DNA of 64,000 nt, taken from the NCBI RefSeq assembly GCF_947179165.1, contig NC_077244.1, forward strand, positions 78,396,144 to 78,460,143, read 5' to 3'. The notes below the pieces were generated by a model, which was not told the DNA's origin, did not search any database, and saw only the letters and a program-made list of their open reading frames with translations. This document shows positions 63,418 through 64,000 of the stretch, in pieces. The stretch comes from Solanum dulcamara (Eukaryota; Streptophyta; Magnoliopsida; Solanales; Solanaceae). Every line of letters begins with the position of its first letter. Within the stretch, counting starts at the first letter, position 1. The translations under genes were made by a program, and so were the position numbers.

Positions 63418-63907
63418 AGGGTGTCAAAATGAGCCCAAATATAGGTAACCCGCCCAAACTTTTATGGATTGGGCTCAAGATAATATGTATTGAGTTTAAT
63501 CTCAAGTCATTCAAGCCTTAACTCATTTTTAAAAAATCTTCAATTGAGCCCAACTTAATCTTCAATTTCAACCCATTTTAAGGTTCTTTATTTGCATTGG
63601 TGTAATGTATATTCTCATATTAAAGGTATGAATTACTATCTATTTTATATCTTTTAGGATTAATCTATCCATTAGTGGGTTTTTATTTTCTTGAGTTGAA
63701 ATTCAAATTGTGGTTATAAAAGGTAAATAATAAGATGTTAAAATTGTTGAGATTAAGCGGGTCAAATTGGGCGGGTCATGACCCAACCCGTATTTTAGCC
63801 CAATTGAGCCCAAAGTAAATTTGGGCAGGTCATGACCCAACCCAATTTTTATTTCAATCTATTTTAATATTCTCAATTCCAACCCAACCCGACCATTTGA
63901 CGTCCCT
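63418..63907. mobile_element. TIR element flanked by an 11-bp direct repeat
   Basis: The left end agggtgtcaaaatgagccc opposes the right end cgaccatttgacgtccct. The flanks carry an identical 11-bp repeat aggaataaata (63407-63417 and 63908-63918). The 490-bp interior is rich in gggtcatgacccaacccg-type motifs and non-coding. The flank length fits Mutator-like (9-11 bp) better than hAT (8 bp). Confidence 0.7.
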
Positions 63908-64000
63908 AGGAATAAATAAAATTTTCAAGTACTAATTGGAGTTTTCTTGTTCTTAGAAATGACAATACAGTACTAATACATAAAATTTTTAAGTACTAAT

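Overview
This is nuclear DNA of a flowering plant, most likely a member of the Solanaceae. It is AT-rich, its genes have many short exons with GT-AG introns, and it holds a cytosolic-type tRNA-Val(AAC). Its repeats are a Solanaceae-style mix: an RTE LINE with a (TTG)n tail, Ty1/copia and other LTR elements, many MITEs with GGGGTCGTTTGG- or GAGCCTGTTTGG-like ends, and a solendovirus-like endogenous pararetrovirus. I cannot name the species from sequence alone.

Layout. 1-2421: 5' part of a minus-strand chloroplast-type glutaredoxin gene. An antisense L1-type LINE sits where its downstream intron should be, and its last exons lie left of the window. 2896-9894: a decayed Ty1/copia retrotransposon with a 5-bp target duplication; its 5' LTR was later split, 14 bp from its end, by a 5'-truncated RTE LINE. 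9895-12288: MITE-like and tandem repeats. 12289-12362: tRNA-Val. 13985-15813: a complete three-exon YUCCA flavin monooxygenase gene (416 aa, auxin synthesis) on the minus strand with a TATA box. 16000-22900: intergenic DNA with MITEs and SINE/LINE scraps. 22916-27530: minus-strand remains of an endogenous pararetrovirus, split in its RNase H region by a 1.8-kb solo LTR with TSD attac. 27600-41200: gene-poor DNA with dispersed repeats, a roughly 700-bp tandem duplication, a cluster of nested MITEs and a hAT-like element. 41240-62410: a plus-strand DENN (AEX-3) domain gene of 18 coding exons (821 aa, every exon phase consistent). Its introns have taken up a copia fragment, L1-type LINE pieces, MITEs and a nearly full-length 3.8-kb RTE LINE with a 16-bp target duplication. 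62411-64000: 3' flank with another TIR element bounded by an 11-bp direct repeat.

The host genes do not form a pathway. They are independent loci for plastid redox control, tRNA supply, auxin production and Rab/vesicle traffic. What stands out is the order of insertions, which can be read from target-site duplications at several nested sites. I found no convincing new biological system. The most informative objects are the dated nestings, the near-intact RTE copy with one apparent frameshift, and the split pararetrovirus.
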